A stretch of 5,576 bases of DNA from Planctomycetota bacterium (GTDB lineage: Bacteria > Planctomycetota > Phycisphaerae > Phycisphaerales > Phycisphaeraceae). Shown piece after piece: positions 4,062-5,576 of this stretch. Each line of letters starts with the position of its first letter. Positions within the stretch are counted from its first letter, which is position 1. The notes below the pieces were generated by a model that was given only the letters and a program-made list of their open reading frames with translations, did not search any database and was not told the DNA's origin. The stretch spans positions 1-5,576 of the forward strand of contig JAJUHR010000138.1 in the NCBI GenBank assembly GCA_029267795.1, read 5' to 3'. The translations under genes and the position numbers were made by a program.

Positions 4062-5576
4062 ATGAGCGAAGATCGTGCTGGGAAACCTGCGCCGGGGGCT
4101 TCGACGCCGGCTGGAGCCGACCGCGGCGGGGGCTCGGGGCGGCCGTTCTCGATGGCGTACGTCGCCAGCGTGGTGGGCTTCGCGCTGGCGACCGTGCTGG
4201 TGCTGATGCTGCTGCAGAACATCTTCACCCGCAAGCGCGAGGCGGAGATGGTGGTCTTCAAGCTCGTGGACCTGGATGAGGAGGCGGTGGACCCGTCGCT
4301 GTGGGGCAAGAACTTCCCCCGCCAATACGACGCGTACCTCCGCACCGTGGACATGGAGCGTACGAAGCACGGGGGCAGCGAAACGATCGAGACGGGGGAG
4401 CCCGGCAGCCCGGCGCGTTCGCGCTCGAAGCTGGAGATGGACCCGCGGCTGGTCACGATTTTTGCCGGCTACCCGTTCTCGGTGGATTACCGAGAGCGGC
4501 GCGGCCACGCCTACATGCTGTCCGATCAGGACATGACCGAGCGTGTCAAGCAATTCAAGCAGCCGGGGACGTGCCTGCATTGCCACGCGTCGGTGGTAAC
4601 GGCGTACCGGCAGGCCGGCAGGGCGGCTGGGGTGCCCGACGATCCGCACGGGCCGTTCCAGTGGCCTCAGGTGATGAAGGGGTTCGAGCTGATCAACCCG
4701 ATGCCTTACGCCGAGGCCCGCCAGCTGGTTTCCCACGCGGTGGCGTGCATCGATTGCCACGACCCCGGGACGATGCAGCTGCGCGTGACCCGCCCCGGTT
4801 TCATGGCCGGCATCGCCAACCTGGCCCGGAGCGAGGCCCCCGTGCCGCATCTGCCCAGCGTCGAGCGGTGGCGCACCGGCGATCGCCGCAGCGATTACGA
4901 CCCCAACACCGAAGCCAGCCGGCAAGAGATGCGCAGCTTTGTTTGCGCCCAGTGCCACGTCGAGTATTACTTCCGCGGCCCCGAGAAGCTGCTGGTGTAT
5001 CCCTGGCACGAAGGTTTGCGGGCGGGTCAGATCGAATCGTACTACGACCAAGCGGCGCTGCACGGCGATGCGCCCTATAAAGATTTCACCCACAAGATCA
5101 GCGGTGCGGCGGTCCTGAAGGCTCAGCACCCTGAGTTCGAAACGTGGAGCCAGGGCATCCACGCCCGCTCGAGCGTCGCTTGCGCGGATTGTCACATGCC
5201 GTATATCCGTGAGGGCGCGATCAAGATCAGCGATCATCACGTCCGCAGCCCGCTGCTGAACATCAGCCAAGCTTGCCAGGTCTGCCACCGCTTCCCCGAG
5301 GAGGAGCTCAGGGCCCGCGCGGAGGCGATCCAGGACCGCACGCTCGAGCTGCTGGATCGGGCCGAGGACGCGACGGTGGAGCTGATCCGCGCGATCGAGC
5401 AGGCCGCCGCTGCGGGGGCGACCGAAGAGCAGCTGCGGGGGGCGCGCGACCTACAACGAAAGGCGCAGTGGCGCACCGACTTCGTGAACGCGGAAAATTC
5501 GATGGGGTTCCACGCCCCGCAGGAGACCGCGAAGAACCTGGCTGAGGCGATCGACTACGCCCGCCAGGGGCAGGTG
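4062..5576 (+). CDS. nrfA: NrfA, pentaheme ammonia-forming cytochrome c nitrite reductase (CxxCH type), 3' partial
   Basis: NrfA reduces nitrite to ammonium with six electrons in the periplasm. The frame is open from ATG 4062 to the right edge, 505 codons. A Gly/Pro-rich N-terminus (1-28) precedes a hydrophobic segment (about 31-52), probably an uncleaved anchor or signal. The WGKNFPRQYDAYLRTVD segment starts at 81. Heme motifs are CLHCH (171-175), CIDCH (229-233), CAQCH (295-299), CADCH (374-378) and CQVCH (405-409). The first is the active-site heme, which in E. coli NrfA is CWSCK; here His175 replaces the catalytic-heme lysine. By alignment from memory with classical NrfA, the active-site Arg, Tyr and His correspond to Arg161, Tyr302 and His356. 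Glu301, Lys353 and Gln355 match the calcium-site residues. Later His residues in GIHAR (367), SDHHV (392-393) and FHAPQE (484) are likely distal heme ligands. The end (EAIDYARQGQV) looks like the usual C-terminal helix, so probably only a short stretch is missing. It is translated with nrfH. Confidence 0.95.
   Translation, partial: MSEDRAGKPAPGASTPAGADRGGGSGRPFSMAYVASVVGFALATVLVLMLLQNIFTRKREAEMVVFKLVDLDEEAVDPSLWGKNFPRQYDAYLRTVDMERTKHGGSETIETGEPGSPARSRSKLEMDPRLVTIFAGYPFSVDYRERRGHAYMLSDQDMTERVKQFKQPGTCLHCHASVVTAYRQAGRAAGVPDDPHGPFQWPQVMKGFELINPMPYAEARQLVSHAVACIDCHDPGTMQLRVTRPGFMAGIANLARSEAPVPHLPSVERWRTGDRRSDYDPNTEASRQEMRSFVCAQCHVEYYFRGPEKLLVYPWHEGLRAGQIESYYDQAALHGDAPYKDFTHKISGAAVLKAQHPEFETWSQGIHARSSVACADCHMPYIREGAIKISDHHVRSPLLNISQACQVCHRFPEEELRARAEAIQDRTLELLDRAEDATVELIRAIEQAAAAGATEEQLRGARDLQRKAQWRTDFVNAENSMGFHAPQETAKNLAEAIDYARQGQV

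Noticed and set aside
4301..5080. Plus-strand 259-codon open frame in another phase inside nrfA
   Set aside because: The translation is rich in Arg, Gly and Ala without heme motifs, whereas the 4062 frame carries all five heme sites and the active-site residues.
3687..5288. Long minus-strand open frame of 533 codons opposite nrfH and nrfA
   Set aside because: It is antisense to two unmistakable multiheme cytochrome genes. Its translation is low-complexity, rich in Arg, His, Val and Ala, with no recognisable domain. Long antisense frames are expected in high-GC coding DNA.

Overview
The window is GC-rich bacterial DNA carrying four protein genes, two of them cut by the window edges, and one tRNA gene. 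It contains no mobile element, CRISPR array or phage signature. A planctomycete is the best guess, possibly from the Phycisphaerae. The reasons are a PEP-CTERM-tagged secreted hydrolase, an NrfH-NrfA pair of the CxxCH type, a DUF2156 protein fused to a GNAT domain, and a tRNA gene without an encoded CCA. This is inference from gene content; there is no marker gene to settle it.

Layout. Bases 2-1450 (+) hold the 3' part of a gene for a two-domain acyltransferase-like protein: a DUF2156 domain (the C-terminal domain type of lysylphosphatidylglycerol synthase) followed by a RimI-like N-acetyltransferase domain. Bases 1707-1778 (+) are a tRNA with anticodon CAU, preceded by a plausible promoter around 1624-1650. 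Bases 2057-3145 (-) encode a complete secreted SGNH/GDSL esterase or lipase with a signal peptide and a C-terminal PEP-CTERM sorting tag. A divergent intergenic region of about 410 bp follows (3146-3557), with candidate promoters facing both ways. Bases 3558-4052 (+) encode NrfH, the membrane-anchored tetraheme quinol dehydrogenase. Bases 4062-5576 (+) encode NrfA, the pentaheme ammonia-forming nitrite reductase, which runs off the right edge.

How the genes work together. Only nrfH and nrfA form a clear functional unit: NrfH takes electrons from the quinol pool and passes them to NrfA, which reduces nitrite to ammonium in the periplasm (dissimilatory nitrite reduction to ammonium, or detoxification). 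They are 9 bp apart, and the nrfA ribosome binding site overlaps the nrfH stop codon. The catalytic heme motif of NrfA is CxxCH rather than the classical CxxCK. The esterase is transcribed away from nrfHA and has no evident connection with it. The acyltransferase gene and the tRNA are also independent of the rest.

I did not find a convincing undescribed system. The most useful points for follow-up are the DUF2156-GNAT fusion, the CxxCH-type NrfA with an N-terminal membrane segment, a tandem hexamer repeat that spans the two candidate nrfH start codons, and the unresolved identity (Met or Ile2) of the CAU tRNA. The spacers at 1451-1706 and 1779-2056 contain only weak stem-loops and the tRNA promoter.
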